This document shows, in pieces, positions 25,663-33,744 of a DNA stretch of 64,000 bases (positions are counted from its first letter, which is position 1; each line of letters starts with the position of its first letter). The stretch is taken from NCBI RefSeq assembly GCF_001642995.1, contig NZ_LOHS01000093.1, positions 17,545 to 81,544 of the forward strand, read 5' to 3'. Under the pieces are notes generated by a model. The model did no database searches. It worked only from the letters and a program-made list of their open reading frames with translations, and was not told the DNA's origin. A program made the position numbers and the translations under genes. The DNA comes from Streptomyces jeddahensis (GTDB lineage: Bacteria > Actinomycetota > Actinomycetes > Streptomycetales > Streptomycetaceae).

Positions 25663-26202
25663 ATGACCGTGAAGGTCGCATTTCTCATGGCCCCGGAGGG
25701 GGTCGAGCAGATCGAGCTGACGGAGCCGTGGCAGGCCGTCATCGACGCCGGTGGCACCCCGAAGCTGATATCGACCAGGTCCGGAAAGATCCAGGCCTTC
25801 CACCACCTGGACAAGGGCGACACGTTCCCGGTGGACCAGACGGTCGCCGACAGCGACGTGGAGGACTTCGATGGACTCGTACTGCCGGGCGGCGTCGCCA
25901 ACCCCGACTTCCTGCGGATGGACCCGAAGGCCGTGGCGTTCGTGAAGGGCTTCGTGGAGGCGGGCAAGCCCGTCGCGGCGATCTGCCACGCGCCCTGGAC
26001 CCTGGTGGAGGCGGACGTCCTGCGCGGCAGGACGGTGACGTCGTGGCCCAGTCTGCGGACCGACATCCGCAACGCCGGTGCCACCTGGGTCGACGAAGAG
26101 GTCAACGTCTGCGACGCCGGGCCCGCCAAGCTGATCACCAGCCGCAAGCCGGACGATCTCAAGGCGTTCTGCACGACGTTCATACAGGAGTTCGGCGCCT
26201 GA
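25663..26202 (+). CDS. DJ-1/PfpI family protein (class I glutamine amidotransferase-like)
   Basis: 179 residues. The fold signature LVLPGGVANPDFLRMDPKAV, and the nucleophile elbow PVAAICHAPWTL with Cys about 108 followed by His, are typical of PfpI/YhbO proteins, which are linked to protection from glycation and oxidative or thermal stress. ATG 25663 is preceded by GAAGGTGG, and the family N terminus (VKVAFLMAPEGVEQIEL) begins right after. It is likely part of the stress-related block. Confidence 0.9.
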   Translation: MTVKVAFLMAPEGVEQIELTEPWQAVIDAGGTPKLISTRSGKIQAFHHLDKGDTFPVDQTVADSDVEDFDGLVLPGGVANPDFLRMDPKAVAFVKGFVEAGKPVAAICHAPWTLVEADVLRGRTVTSWPSLRTDIRNAGATWVDEEVNVCDAGPAKLITSRKPDDLKAFCTTFIQEFGA

Positions 26203-26278
26203 CCAGCCGAAACGCCGCACTCGACTGCCACGCCGGCTCGACTGACACGCCGGAGGAGGGCAGGAAGGAGCACCAGTC

Positions 26279-26467
26279 ATGGGACGTCCCCGCCGCGAGG
26301 GTCCCGGCCCCGTTCCCACGCAGCCGGAACCGGTCCCGCACGACCCGGAACCGCCCGGCCCGGAACTTCCTGAGCGCGAGCCCCCGGAGGAGCACCCGCA
26401 GCCCGATCCGGGCCCCGGCCCGCACACAGGACCGAACGAGGAACCGATCCCCGAACCGCCCGACTGA
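26279..26467 (+). CDS. Short proline/glutamate-rich protein (62 residues)
   Basis: Starts at ATG 26279 after AAGGAG. Composition is Pro, Glu, Gly and His (PEPVPHDPEPPGPELPERE type), predicted disordered. It lies 52 bp before the LigD phosphoesterase gene and resembles the 58-residue proline-rich protein at 24966. It may be translated from the same transcript as the ligase genes. Function unknown. Confidence 0.5.
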   Translation: MGRPRREGPGPVPTQPEPVPHDPEPPGPELPEREPPEEHPQPDPGPGPHTGPNEEPIPEPPD

Positions 26468-26519
26468 CCACACGTACGGACAGCCGTACGCATAGCGCGG
26501 GCGTCCGAAAGGAGCAGGC

Positions 26520-27284
26520 GTGGGCGACAACGACGCGCACGACGCACTGAAGACCTACCGCGCCAAGCGCCGCTTCGACCGGACCAAGGAGCCGCGCGGA
26601 CACGATGGCCCATCCGGTGAGGCGCCCGCTGACGAGCCCCGCTTCGTGGCGCAGATCCACGACGCCAGACGCATGCACTTCGACTTCCGGCTCGAGGTGG
26701 ACGGTGTCCTCAAGTCGTGGTCCGTGCCGAAAGGACCCTCCAACGACCCGCAGGACAAACGGCTCGCCGTCCCGACCGAGGATCATCCGCTGGAGTACCT
26801 CGACTTCGAGGGCGTGATCGCGCAGGGCGAGTACGGCGGCGGCACGGTCATCGTGTGGGACCGGGGCACGTACCGGCCGGTCAACCGCGACCGCCGCGGG
26901 AGGCCCGTCCCGTTCGACGAGGCCCTGCGGCGCGGCCACGTCCGCTTCACACTGAACGGCGAGAAGCTGCACGGCGGATACGCGCTCACCCGCTTCCGCG
27001 GCGGCGAGGGCGACCCGGAGGACGAGGCGTGGCTGCTGGTGAAGACCGACGACGAGCGCGCCCACCACGGAGACCACGGGCCATCGGCGCCGCGCCGCGC
27101 CCGCTCGGTGCTCACCGGTCGTACGCTGCGCCAGGTCGCAGAGTCGGACGAGCCTGAGGGGTCCAGTGGGGCCCAAACGCCGCAGGAGGCCGACGAGCCC
27201 GGCACCGTACGCACCCGCAGCCGCGGCACCGTAGGGACCCGCGCCCGCAGCACAGCCAACCCCCGCCGAAGCCGCCGCACATGA
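26520..27284 (+). CDS. Stand-alone LigD 3'-phosphoesterase domain protein
   Basis: 254 residues. FVAQIHDARRMHFDFRLEVD, LKSWSVPKGPS, HPLEYLDFEGVI and GEYGGGTVIVWDRGTY are the conserved blocks of the LigD phosphoesterase domain, which trims 3'-phosphate and 3'-ribonucleotide ends during bacterial non-homologous end joining. The C-terminal 70 residues are a basic, low-complexity tail rich in Arg and Thr, perhaps for DNA binding. GTG 26520 follows AAGGAG. The stop overlaps the start of the ligase gene (ATGA). Neither Ku nor LigD polymerase is encoded in the window. Confidence 0.88.
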   Translation: MGDNDAHDALKTYRAKRRFDRTKEPRGHDGPSGEAPADEPRFVAQIHDARRMHFDFRLEVDGVLKSWSVPKGPSNDPQDKRLAVPTEDHPLEYLDFEGVIAQGEYGGGTVIVWDRGTYRPVNRDRRGRPVPFDEALRRGHVRFTLNGEKLHGGYALTRFRGGEGDPEDEAWLLVKTDDERAHHGDHGPSAPRRARSVLTGRTLRQVAESDEPEGSSGAQTPQEADEPGTVRTRSRGTVGTRARSTANPRRSRRT

Positions 27285-28315
27285 CGACCACGACCAGCCT
27301 CCTGGACACGGTGCCCGCCGACCAGCGCCGACGGCTGGCCGAGGCAGGTCCCGGTGCCGAACTGGCCGCCCGCCCCATGCTGGCCACGCTCAGCGACCGG
27401 AGGCACTTTCCGGGCGGCGGCTGGATCTTCGAGCGGAAACTGGACGGCGTGCGCCTGCTGGCCGTACGCGAGGAGGGTCGCGTCACCCTCCTCTCCCGGA
27501 CCGGCAGGCGGCTCAACGCCACGTACCCCGAGATCGCCGACGCGCTCGCCGCGCAGGAGTGCACGGACTTCACCGTCGACGGCGAAGTCGTGGCGTTCTC
27601 CCACGGCCGCACGGACTTCGCGCGCCTCCAGAAGCGGATGCAGCTCACCAACCGCCGCCAGATCGAGGCCACCCAGGTCACCGTGACCTACTTCGTCTTC
27701 GACCTGCTGCGGCTCGACGGCACCGACACCCGGCGCCTGCCCCTGCGCACCCGGAAGTCCCTGCTCCGGCGGGCCCTGACCTTCCGGCCCCCACTGCGGT
27801 TCACCCCGCACCGCAACCAGAACGGCGCCGACGGCGCCGAGCTGCTGGCCGACGCCTGCGGCCGCGGCTGGGAGGGCCTGATCGCCAAACGCGCCGAGGG
27901 CCCCTATGTGCCGAGCCGCTCCACGGACTGGCTCAAGCTCAAGTGTTCCCAGGGCCAGGAGTTCGTCATCGGCGGATTCACGGAACCGGGAGGCACCCGC
28001 GTCGGTTTCGGGGCCCTGCTGATCGGCTACTACGACGAGCGGCGGCGCCTGCGCTACGCGGGCAAGGTCGGCACCGGCTACGACCGCAGAACGCTCCTCG
28101 ACGTACGCGCGCGTCTCGACGAACTGGCCACGTCCCGTTCGCCGTTCGGCGATCCGGTGCGCGAGCGTGCCGCGCGCTGGGTCGAGCCGAGGCTGGTCGC
28201 GCAGATCGCGTTCACGGAGTGGACCCGCGACGGCATGCTGCGGCACCCGCGCTTCCTCGGCCTGCGCACCGACAAGTCGCCCGCCGAGGTCGTCAGGGAG
28301 CGGCCCGCCGCGTAG
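27281..28315 (+). CDS. ligD: ATP-dependent DNA ligase, LigD ligase-domain type
   Basis: 344 residues. Motif I is FERKLDGVRLLAV with the adenylated Lys at about residue 53; other nucleotidyltransferase blocks are FTVDGEVVAF (III), GWEGLIAKRAEGPY (IV) and TDWLKLKC (V). The C-terminal OB domain follows (EFVIGGFTEPGGTRVGFGAL). The size matches a stand-alone LigD ligase module. It is translationally coupled to the phosphoesterase, so the two LigD activities exist here as separate proteins. Expected to seal double-strand breaks, possibly in a spore or stress context. Confidence 0.92.
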   Translation: MTTTTSLLDTVPADQRRRLAEAGPGAELAARPMLATLSDRRHFPGGGWIFERKLDGVRLLAVREEGRVTLLSRTGRRLNATYPEIADALAAQECTDFTVDGEVVAFSHGRTDFARLQKRMQLTNRRQIEATQVTVTYFVFDLLRLDGTDTRRLPLRTRKSLLRRALTFRPPLRFTPHRNQNGADGAELLADACGRGWEGLIAKRAEGPYVPSRSTDWLKLKCSQGQEFVIGGFTEPGGTRVGFGALLIGYYDERRRLRYAGKVGTGYDRRTLLDVRARLDELATSRSPFGDPVRERAARWVEPRLVAQIAFTEWTRDGMLRHPRFLGLRTDKSPAEVVRERPAA

Positions 28316-28675
28316 GGGGCCCGGACCCGCTCCTGTGGGACCCGCTCCTTCGGGATCCCTCCCTTGCTTGGGACTCGCGCCCGTGCGGCCGACCCACGAC
28401 TCGCCCCGTGCGGCCGGCCCGCGCCGGGAGATTGCGCTTTGGTCGCCGTGGGCACTTGTTTTCAGTACGAGGCCAGGATCCACCGGTACCCCCGGGGGCA
28501 TGCCGCCCCAGGCGGCACGGCATTCCGCGAGATAGTAAAAGCCCAGGTCAAAAGCCCAGGTCAGACACGCCTCGGAGCGCCGGTCCGGAGTCGGCTGGCG
28601 CACTTCAGTGACAGGCTGCACCATCTTGGGAGCGGGTGCCGATCCCAACCGGCACCGGCGAGAAAGGGGCGTCTC
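28316..28675. other. 360-bp gap with short repeats and a hairpin
   Basis: No gene was found. The segment holds clustered GC-rich near-repeats (CCCGCTCC twice, CCCGTGCGGCCG-type twice), a hairpin TGCCGCC-CCA-GGCGGCA at 28501-28517, and the 13-mer AAAAGCCCAGGTC twice in perfect tandem (28537-28549 and 28550-28562). The tandem could be a duplicated protein-binding site ahead of the next small gene, or a simple duplication. Confidence 0.6.
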
Positions 28676-28894
28676 ATGCCTCTCATCGACTTCCACGTCC
28701 TGCGTGAACTCGTCGCCGAGCACGACAGGCTCACCGACGGACTGTTGCTGGCCTCCGGGACACCGGAATGGCGCCGTCGGCTGGAGGACCTGCAGTACAC
28801 GGTCTGCGTGTACACCGGCGTCCGCGACCCCCAGCAGGCCCTCAGCCACGCACGCAGACTCCTGGCCGACCGGGCGCGGCGCGCGGAGGCATAG
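28676..28894 (+). CDS. DUF5133-like small protein
   Basis: 72 residues. The pattern VLRELVAEHDRLTDGLLLAS, RRLEDLQYTVCVYTGVR and a C-terminal helix ALSHARRLLADR matches small Streptomyces DUF5133 proteins of unknown function. ATG 28676 has AAAGGGG upstream. The gene stands alone, with a long GC hairpin downstream. Confidence 0.65.
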   Translation: MPLIDFHVLRELVAEHDRLTDGLLLASGTPEWRRRLEDLQYTVCVYTGVRDPQQALSHARRLLADRARRAEA

Positions 28895-28952
28895 GCGCGA
28901 CGCGGGGCAGGCCCTCGGCGGGCGCGACACGGCCGGCGGGCGTGGACATGGC

Positions 28953-28979
28953 CCGGCCCGGGCGGGCCGCCCGGGCCGG
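28953..28979. terminator. Perfect 13-bp GC inverted repeat, possible terminator
   Basis: CCGGCCCGGGCGG (28953-28965) and CCGCCCGGGCCGG (28967-28979) are exact reverse complements around one central base; in RNA the innermost pairs would open to form the loop. It begins 59 nt after the DUF5133 gene and lies 41 nt before the F420 enzyme start, so it could end the former transcript or act in the leader of the latter. Confidence 0.5.
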
Positions 28980-29020
28980 CCAGGCCGTTTCCCGGGACGT
29001 CCGCCGGGAACCCGCCCGAC

Positions 29021-29986
29021 ATGGTGCATTTCGGATACACGATGATGACCGAGCAGGCAGGCCCCCGTGAGCTCGTGGAGCACGTGGTACGGGCCGAGGA
29101 GGCGGGTTTTGACTTCTCCGTCACCTCGGACCACTACTTTCCGTGGCTCGACGCGCAGGGGCACTCCCCGTACGCCTGGAGCGTGCTCGGGGCGGCTGCT
29201 CAGGCGACCTCGCGGATTCCGCTGATGACCTACGTGACCTGCCCGACGATGCGCTACCACCCCGCCGTGGTCGCGCAGAAGGCCGCCACGATGCAGCTGC
29301 TGTCCGGCGGCCGATTCCGGCTCGGCCTCGGCTCCGGTGAGAACCTCAACGAGCATGTCGTCGGAGGGGGCTGGCCGGCCGCCGACGTCCGGCAGGAGAT
29401 GCTCGCCGAGGCTGTCGGGATCATCCGGGACCTCTTCTCCGGCGGCTACGTCAACCACCACGGCGAGCACTTCGACGTCGAGTCCGCCAAGCTCTGGGAC
29501 CTTCCCGACGAGCCTGTCGAGATCGGCATCGCGGTGTCCGGCGAGCAGTCCTGCCGACTGGCCGGATCGCTTGCCGACCTGGTGATCGCCGTCGAGCCGA
29601 AAGCCGAGCTGCTGGCCGCGTTCGACCGCTACGGCGGCGCCGGCAAGCCGCGCATCGGCCAGCTGCCGGTCTGCTACGACCACGATCGCGACGCGGCCAT
29701 CGAGCGGGCCCACCAGCAGTTCCGCTGGTTCGGCGGCGGCTGGAAGGTGAACGCGGAACTTCCGGGCCCCGAGTCCTTCGACTCCGCGACGACCTACGTA
29801 CGGCCCGAGGACGTCGCGGAATCCATCCCGTGCGGGGACGAGGTGGACGCGTTCGTCGAGGCCGTACGGCCCTACAGCGATGCGGGCTTCACCGATGTCG
29901 CCCTGGTGCAGATCGGCGGCGCGTCCCAGCTGCCGTATCTGGACTGGGCGCAGAAGGAACTGCTGCCCGCACTCCGCGAACTGTGA
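29021..29986 (+). CDS. F420-dependent LLM-class oxidoreductase (TIGR03557-like)
   Basis: 321 residues, luciferase-like TIM barrel. FGYTMMTEQAGPRELVEHVV, then FSVTSDHYFPWLDAQGHSPY, YVTCPTMRYHPAVVAQKAAT and RFRLGLGSGENLNEHVVG are characteristic of the actinobacterial F420 subfamily that includes glucose-6-phosphate-dehydrogenase-like enzymes of unknown substrate. Cofactor F420 use is inferred from family. No strong ribosome binding site precedes ATG 29021. It is followed after 53 nt by a small membrane protein gene. Confidence 0.88.
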   Translation: MVHFGYTMMTEQAGPRELVEHVVRAEEAGFDFSVTSDHYFPWLDAQGHSPYAWSVLGAAAQATSRIPLMTYVTCPTMRYHPAVVAQKAATMQLLSGGRFRLGLGSGENLNEHVVGGGWPAADVRQEMLAEAVGIIRDLFSGGYVNHHGEHFDVESAKLWDLPDEPVEIGIAVSGEQSCRLAGSLADLVIAVEPKAELLAAFDRYGGAGKPRIGQLPVCYDHDRDAAIERAHQQFRWFGGGWKVNAELPGPESFDSATTYVRPEDVAESIPCGDEVDAFVEAVRPYSDAGFTDVALVQIGGASQLPYLDWAQKELLPALREL

Positions 29987-30039
29987 CGCCCCGCGAGGCG
30001 CCGCATGGTGTGGAACACGGTGTGAAAGGAGCACCGGAG

Positions 30040-30267
30040 ATGACGACGTCGAACCACGAACCGCACCTCACGCCCGGACAGCGGGGCGGCGGAGGTGTGC
30101 CGCCCGAGGAGACCCCACCCGGCGAGGAGAGCATCCACGGCATCGCCTACCCGGAACCGGTCGGGCTGCGCAAGGCTTGGGGCGCCGCTCCGGCGGTACT
30201 GATCATCGCCGTCGCCGTGCTGATCGCCATCGGCCTGATCGGCATGGTGGTGTCGCTGTCGCTGTAG
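30040..30267 (+). CDS. DUF6480-like small single-pass membrane protein
   Basis: 75 residues. A hydrophilic N-terminal part rich in Pro, Gly and Glu (GVPPEETPPGEESIHGIA) is followed by one C-terminal membrane segment (AVLIIAVAVLIAIGLIGMVV). The pattern fits small Streptomyces DUF6480 proteins. GAAAGGAG lies 9-16 nt before ATG 30040. It probably shares a transcript with the F420 enzyme. Function unknown. Confidence 0.68.
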   Translation: MTTSNHEPHLTPGQRGGGGVPPEETPPGEESIHGIAYPEPVGLRKAWGAAPAVLIIAVAVLIAIGLIGMVVSLSL

Positions 30268-30314
30268 TCCACGGCGGCGGACTTCAAGCCCCGCCTTGGG
30301 CTGGCGGTAGCCTC

Positions 30315-30339
30315 GGCGCCAGGCCCCGGGCCTGGCGCC
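30315..30339. terminator. 12-bp perfect inverted repeat
   Basis: GGCGCCAGGCCC (30315-30326) pairs with GGGCCTGGCGCC (30328-30339), 48 nt after the small membrane-protein gene. A second partial GGGCCTGGCGCC-type copy follows at once. Likely terminator between convergent genes. Confidence 0.65.
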
Positions 30340-30358
30340 GGGCCTGGCGCCGGGCTAC

Positions 30359-30412
30359 GCGCCCCGGAAGGGGCGCGGGGAACTGCGCGACCAGCCCCCA
30401 CCGGGCCCGCGG
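30359..30412. repeat. Dispersed Streptomyces-type GC hairpin repeat
   Basis: GCGCCCC-GGAA-GGGGCGC (30359-30376) followed by GGGGAACTGCGCGACCAGCC and CCCACCGGGCCCGCGG. I recognise this hairpin-plus-tail unit as one that recurs between genes in many Streptomyces genomes; only one copy was noticed in this window. It lies at the 3' ends of convergent genes, where it may act in termination. Confidence 0.65.
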
Positions 30413-30438
30413 TTTCATCACCATGCCTAGCGGAGCGC

Positions 30439-30918
30439 TCACCGCCGCATGGGCCCCCACTGCCCGTCATGCCCCGCTGCCTTCGCCACCTCGTCCTCCG
30501 CCTCGTCGATCACGTGCAGGGCGATCCAGCCCACCGGCCGGGCGTTGCGGACGAGCGGCTCGTTGTCGGGGCCGCGGGCCACCTCGTCGCCGGTCAGCAC
30601 CCACGGCCGGACCTCGCCCTCCTTGTCCCGGCGCAGATGGGAGTAGTCGTACAGGCGCCTGGCCACCCACAGGCGCAGCGGCCGGCCGTTCCACCAGTCC
30701 TCCGCGACCAGGCAGTTCGCGGACAGCCCCGGCATGGGGACCCCGGTCAGCTCGTCGATGCTGTTCTCCCGCTGGAGGTCGTGCGCCGGACCGGTGGACC
30801 ACCGGACGTACACATGCCGGGAGCTCACCAGATCGCACAGTTCGTCCAGGGACCGCACCGTCGGCATGTCGTCGAGGGCCGGTGTCCCGGGCGGATCGTG
30901 GCCGGTGTTGCCGGTCAT
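30439..30918 (-). CDS. DUF6098-like protein
   Basis: 159 residues, soluble. Blocks such as LDELCDLVSSRHVYVRWSTG, NSIDELTGVPMPGLSANCL and RRLYDYSHLRRDKEGEVRPW match an uncharacterised actinobacterial family. ATG 30918 is chosen because GGAGGAGG ends about 8 nt upstream; an in-frame GTG at 30927 would overlap that site. It is divergent from the LacI regulator gene. Confidence 0.65.
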   Translation of the reverse strand: MTGNTGHDPPGTPALDDMPTVRSLDELCDLVSSRHVYVRWSTGPAHDLQRENSIDELTGVPMPGLSANCLVAEDWWNGRPLRLWVARRLYDYSHLRRDKEGEVRPWVLTGDEVARGPDNEPLVRNARPVGWIALHVIDEAEDEVAKAAGHDGQWGPMRR

Positions 30919-30980
30919 ATGGCGCACCTCCTCCGTCAGCCCCTCACCACCAGCCCATCACCAGTCCCCTCGGACTGCAC

Positions 30981-31008
30981 TCCGTACCGACCGTACGGCC
31001 GGTACGGA
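30981..31008. promoter_or_regulatory. Inverted repeat upstream of the LacI-family gene
   Basis: TCCGTACC (30981-30988) and GGTACGGA (31001-31008) flank an inner CCGTACGG palindrome, giving three overlapping palindromic elements about 27 bp before the regulator start. Likely an operator, possibly for autoregulation. It differs from the palindrome before the transporter genes. Confidence 0.55.
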
Positions 31009-31034
31009 GAGGTGACGTCTCGTACTCTTGCGGC

Positions 31035-32108
31035 GTGTCTACCCATGAAGATCACCGGCCGAGGGCGAAGAGGCCCAGTCAGGGCGATGTCGCGCGACTG
31101 GCGGGGGTGTCGCCGACGACCGTTTCCTTCGTGCTCAACCGGACGGCCGGGCAGACGATCAGCGACGAGACCCGGCAGCGGGTCCTGCAGGCGGTCGCCG
31201 AACTCGACTACCGCCCGAACCGGGCCGCGCAGGGCCTGCGTCAGGGGCGCAGCGCGACCATCGGCTTCGTCAGCCACGACGTGGACTTCGGCGTGTTCGC
31301 GGCCTCCGCGATCAAGGGGGCACATGAGGTGTCCGTACGCCACGGCAACCTGCTGCTCCTGGTCAACACCGGCGCCTCGAAGCGCCAGGCGGCACAACTC
31401 GTCGGCGATCTGCTCGACCGGCAGGTCGACGCACTGATCTTCGCCGCGTCCGGCACCAAGTCGGTGGTGCTCCCGGAAGGCGCCGGGCGGGTCCCGACGA
31501 TCCTCCTGAACTGCTTCGCCCCGGACGACTCCACCCCGTCGATCCTGCCCGACGAGGTACGCGGCGGCCGTGAGGCGACCCAGGCGCTGCTCGACCTCGG
31601 GCACCGGGACATCGCCTACCTCACCGGCACCGTCAGCAGCTGGGCCACCAAAGCCCGGCTGCGCGGCTTCCGTCAGGCGCTGCGCGGCGCGGGGCTCGAT
31701 CCGCGGGGTCACACCGTGCTCCCCGGCAACTACCACGCCGACTCCGGTTACGCGCTGGCACGGAAGCTGCTGCGACGCGGCTCCCTGCCGACCGCGATCA
31801 TGTGCGGCAACGACCGGATGGCCGTCGGCGCGATCCTGGCGCTCCTTGAGGCGGGGGTCCGCGTACCCGAAGACGTGTCGGTCATGGGGTACGACGACCA
31901 GTTCCAGCTCGCGGCCGAGATCCACCCGGCGCTGAGCACCGTACGGCTGCCGTACGACGCCATGGGCCGCCTGGCCGCCGAGCAACTGGCCGCAGGCGGG
32001 CCCGCCGTGCAGACCGGGCGCACCCTGGTGCACTGCCCGCTCGTGATGCGTGACTCCACGGCGGCCCCGGCCCGGTCGGCCCGGTCGGCCCGGTCCGCCC
32101 GGGGCTGA
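31035..32108 (+). CDS. LacI family transcriptional regulator
   Basis: 357 residues. The N-terminal helix-turn-helix (QGDVARLAGVSPTTVSFVLN) and hinge (LDYRPNRAAQGLRQGRSATI) are typical, followed by a periplasmic-binding-type effector domain (CGNDRMAVGAILALLEAGV, DVSVMGYDDQ). The start at GTG 31035 places the HTH at residues 15-34. The C terminus ends in a tandem ARS repeat, produced by four copies of a 9-bp CCCGGTCGG-like unit, which can vary in number by slippage. It sits just upstream of a sugar ABC transporter locus in the same direction and is its probable repressor. Confidence 0.9.
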   Translation: MSTHEDHRPRAKRPSQGDVARLAGVSPTTVSFVLNRTAGQTISDETRQRVLQAVAELDYRPNRAAQGLRQGRSATIGFVSHDVDFGVFAASAIKGAHEVSVRHGNLLLLVNTGASKRQAAQLVGDLLDRQVDALIFAASGTKSVVLPEGAGRVPTILLNCFAPDDSTPSILPDEVRGGREATQALLDLGHRDIAYLTGTVSSWATKARLRGFRQALRGAGLDPRGHTVLPGNYHADSGYALARKLLRRGSLPTAIMCGNDRMAVGAILALLEAGVRVPEDVSVMGYDDQFQLAAEIHPALSTVRLPYDAMGRLAAEQLAAGGPAVQTGRTLVHCPLVMRDSTAAPARSARSARSARG

Positions 32109-32181
32109 GTCGGGCCGGTCCCGCAGAAGCGCGAGCACATCCTGCGCGTACATCCACGGATAACTCCCCTGTAACAACTCC

Positions 32182-32233
32182 TTGACGCGAGAAATGGGGG
32201 ACCGCTAGCTTTTCGCCACTAATTCGTATTAGT
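32182..32233 (+). promoter_or_regulatory. Promoter and operator of the sugar transport operon
   Basis: TTGACG at 32182-32187, an 18-nt spacer and TAGCTT at 32206-32211 form a plausible promoter. Directly downstream, ACTAAT-TCGT-ATTAGT (32218-32233) is a 6-bp inverted repeat in unusually AT-rich sequence, covering the expected transcription start. It is a good candidate target for the LacI-family protein. Confidence 0.65.
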
Positions 32234-32342
32234 AACCCGCTGCGGTGCCCTGGCCTCAAGGCCCCGCCGCCGGCAGACGGGTTCGCCTCAGGTGCGAGAC
32301 GTCGGCTCCCGTGCCGCCAGCTCACCGCTCAAGGAGGAACAC

Positions 32343-33638
32343 ATGCCCACACGGAAGCTGGTTCTCGCCGTGAGTGCGTTCAGCGCACTCACGCTGCTCG
32401 CCACTGGTTGCTCGTCCGGCTCCGACAGTAGCGCGAGCGACAAGAAGACCATCACGATCTGGTCGAGCATGGACCAGCCGATCATCGACGGCCTCAAGGC
32501 GAAGGTGAATCCCGAGGCCAAGGCACAGGGCATAACCGTCCAGTGGCGCAAGGTCGACAACATCAACCAGATCATCGTGCAGAAGGTGCAGGCCAACGAC
32601 GCACCCGACATCGCGCTCCTGCCGCAGCCGGGCATCATCAAGGACTTCGCGACCAAGGGCAAGGTCACCCCGCTGGACGACGTCCTCGACATCCCGGCAC
32701 TGCAGAAGAGCATGACGCCGGGCACGTTGGACGTCGCCAAGGTCAACGGCAAGACGTACGGCCTGATGGTCAGCATGAACGTCAAGGGCCTGGTCTTCTA
32801 CCCGAAGAAGGCGTTCGAGGCCGCCGGTTACACCGCCCCGAAGACCCTCGACGAGCTCAACGCCCTCACCGAGAAGATCAAGGCCGACGGGAAGACGCCC
32901 TGGTGTCTGGGCATCGAGGCCGCGACGGCGACCGGATGGCCCGCCACCGACTGGTTCGAGAACCTGGTCCTGAAGTACGGCGGCGTCGACAAGTACAACG
33001 AATGGATCTCGCACAAGATCAAGTTCGACTCGCCGCTGGTCCGCCAGGCCGCCGCCCAGTTCGAGAAGATCGCCTTCACCGACGGCAACGTGCTCGGCGG
33101 CCGCAAGTCGATCGCCAGCAACAACTTCGGCACCGCCGGCAACCCCATGTTCCAGAGCAAGCCCGGCTGCTACATGTACCAGCAGGGCAGCTTCATCACC
33201 GGCTTCTTCCCCAAGGCCGTGCAGAAGAACCTGGACTCCGAGGTCGGCGTCTTCGGCCTGCCCCCGGTCACGGCGGGCGGCGACAACCCCGTCGAGGGCG
33301 GCGGCGACACCGCCTCCATCTACCAGGACAGCCCGGCCGCCCGGAAGGTCATGAAGCTGCTCGCGGCCACCGACGTCGGCACCACCGCGGCGAAGAACGG
33401 CTCCTCCTTCATCTCGCCGCACAAGGACTTCCCGCTCAGCAACTACCCGCTGAAGACCACCCAGTCGATAGCCAAGGTCGCCTACGACTCCACCGGCTTC
33501 GCCTTCGACGGCTCCGACGCGATGCCGACCGCCGTCGGTACCGGCAGCTTCTGGAAGGAAATGACGGCCTGGATCTCCGGCCAGGAGTCGCTGGACGCCG
33601 CCCTGAAGAACATCGACGCCAGCTGGCCCGTGAGCTGA
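32343..33638 (+). CDS. Sugar ABC transporter substrate-binding lipoprotein
   Basis: 431 residues. The signal ends in the lipobox LLATGC (Cys about 23), so it is lipid-anchored outside the membrane. The body is a family 1 solute-binding protein (ITIWSSMDQPIIDGLKAKVN, PDIALLPQPGIIKDFA, and FEAAGYTAPKTLDELNALTE). A strong AAGGAGGA precedes ATG 32343. With the two permeases and the GH13 glucosidase downstream it forms an oligosaccharide uptake locus. No ATPase gene is present, as is usual in Streptomyces, where the shared ATPase MsiK serves several sugar transporters. Confidence 0.92.
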   Translation: MPTRKLVLAVSAFSALTLLATGCSSGSDSSASDKKTITIWSSMDQPIIDGLKAKVNPEAKAQGITVQWRKVDNINQIIVQKVQANDAPDIALLPQPGIIKDFATKGKVTPLDDVLDIPALQKSMTPGTLDVAKVNGKTYGLMVSMNVKGLVFYPKKAFEAAGYTAPKTLDELNALTEKIKADGKTPWCLGIEAATATGWPATDWFENLVLKYGGVDKYNEWISHKIKFDSPLVRQAAAQFEKIAFTDGNVLGGRKSIASNNFGTAGNPMFQSKPGCYMYQQGSFITGFFPKAVQKNLDSEVGVFGLPPVTAGGDNPVEGGGDTASIYQDSPAARKVMKLLAATDVGTTAAKNGSSFISPHKDFPLSNYPLKTTQSIAKVAYDSTGFAFDGSDAMPTAVGTGSFWKEMTAWISGQESLDAALKNIDASWPVS

Positions 33639-33744
33639 CCACCACGCGGTAGCGCCGCGGAGGGCGGGCGGCCACAGTCCTGCCCGCCCTCCGCGGCCGC
33701 CGAACCGACCCGACAACGACTCACGTTCGAGGAAAGGAACCGCC

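Noticed and set aside
26783..30034. Minus-strand open frame of 1083 codons across the ligase and F420 enzyme region
   Set aside because: Long antisense frames are common in high-GC DNA. Its translation is low-complexity and Arg/Gly/Ala-rich, has no family motif, and lies opposite well-supported genes.
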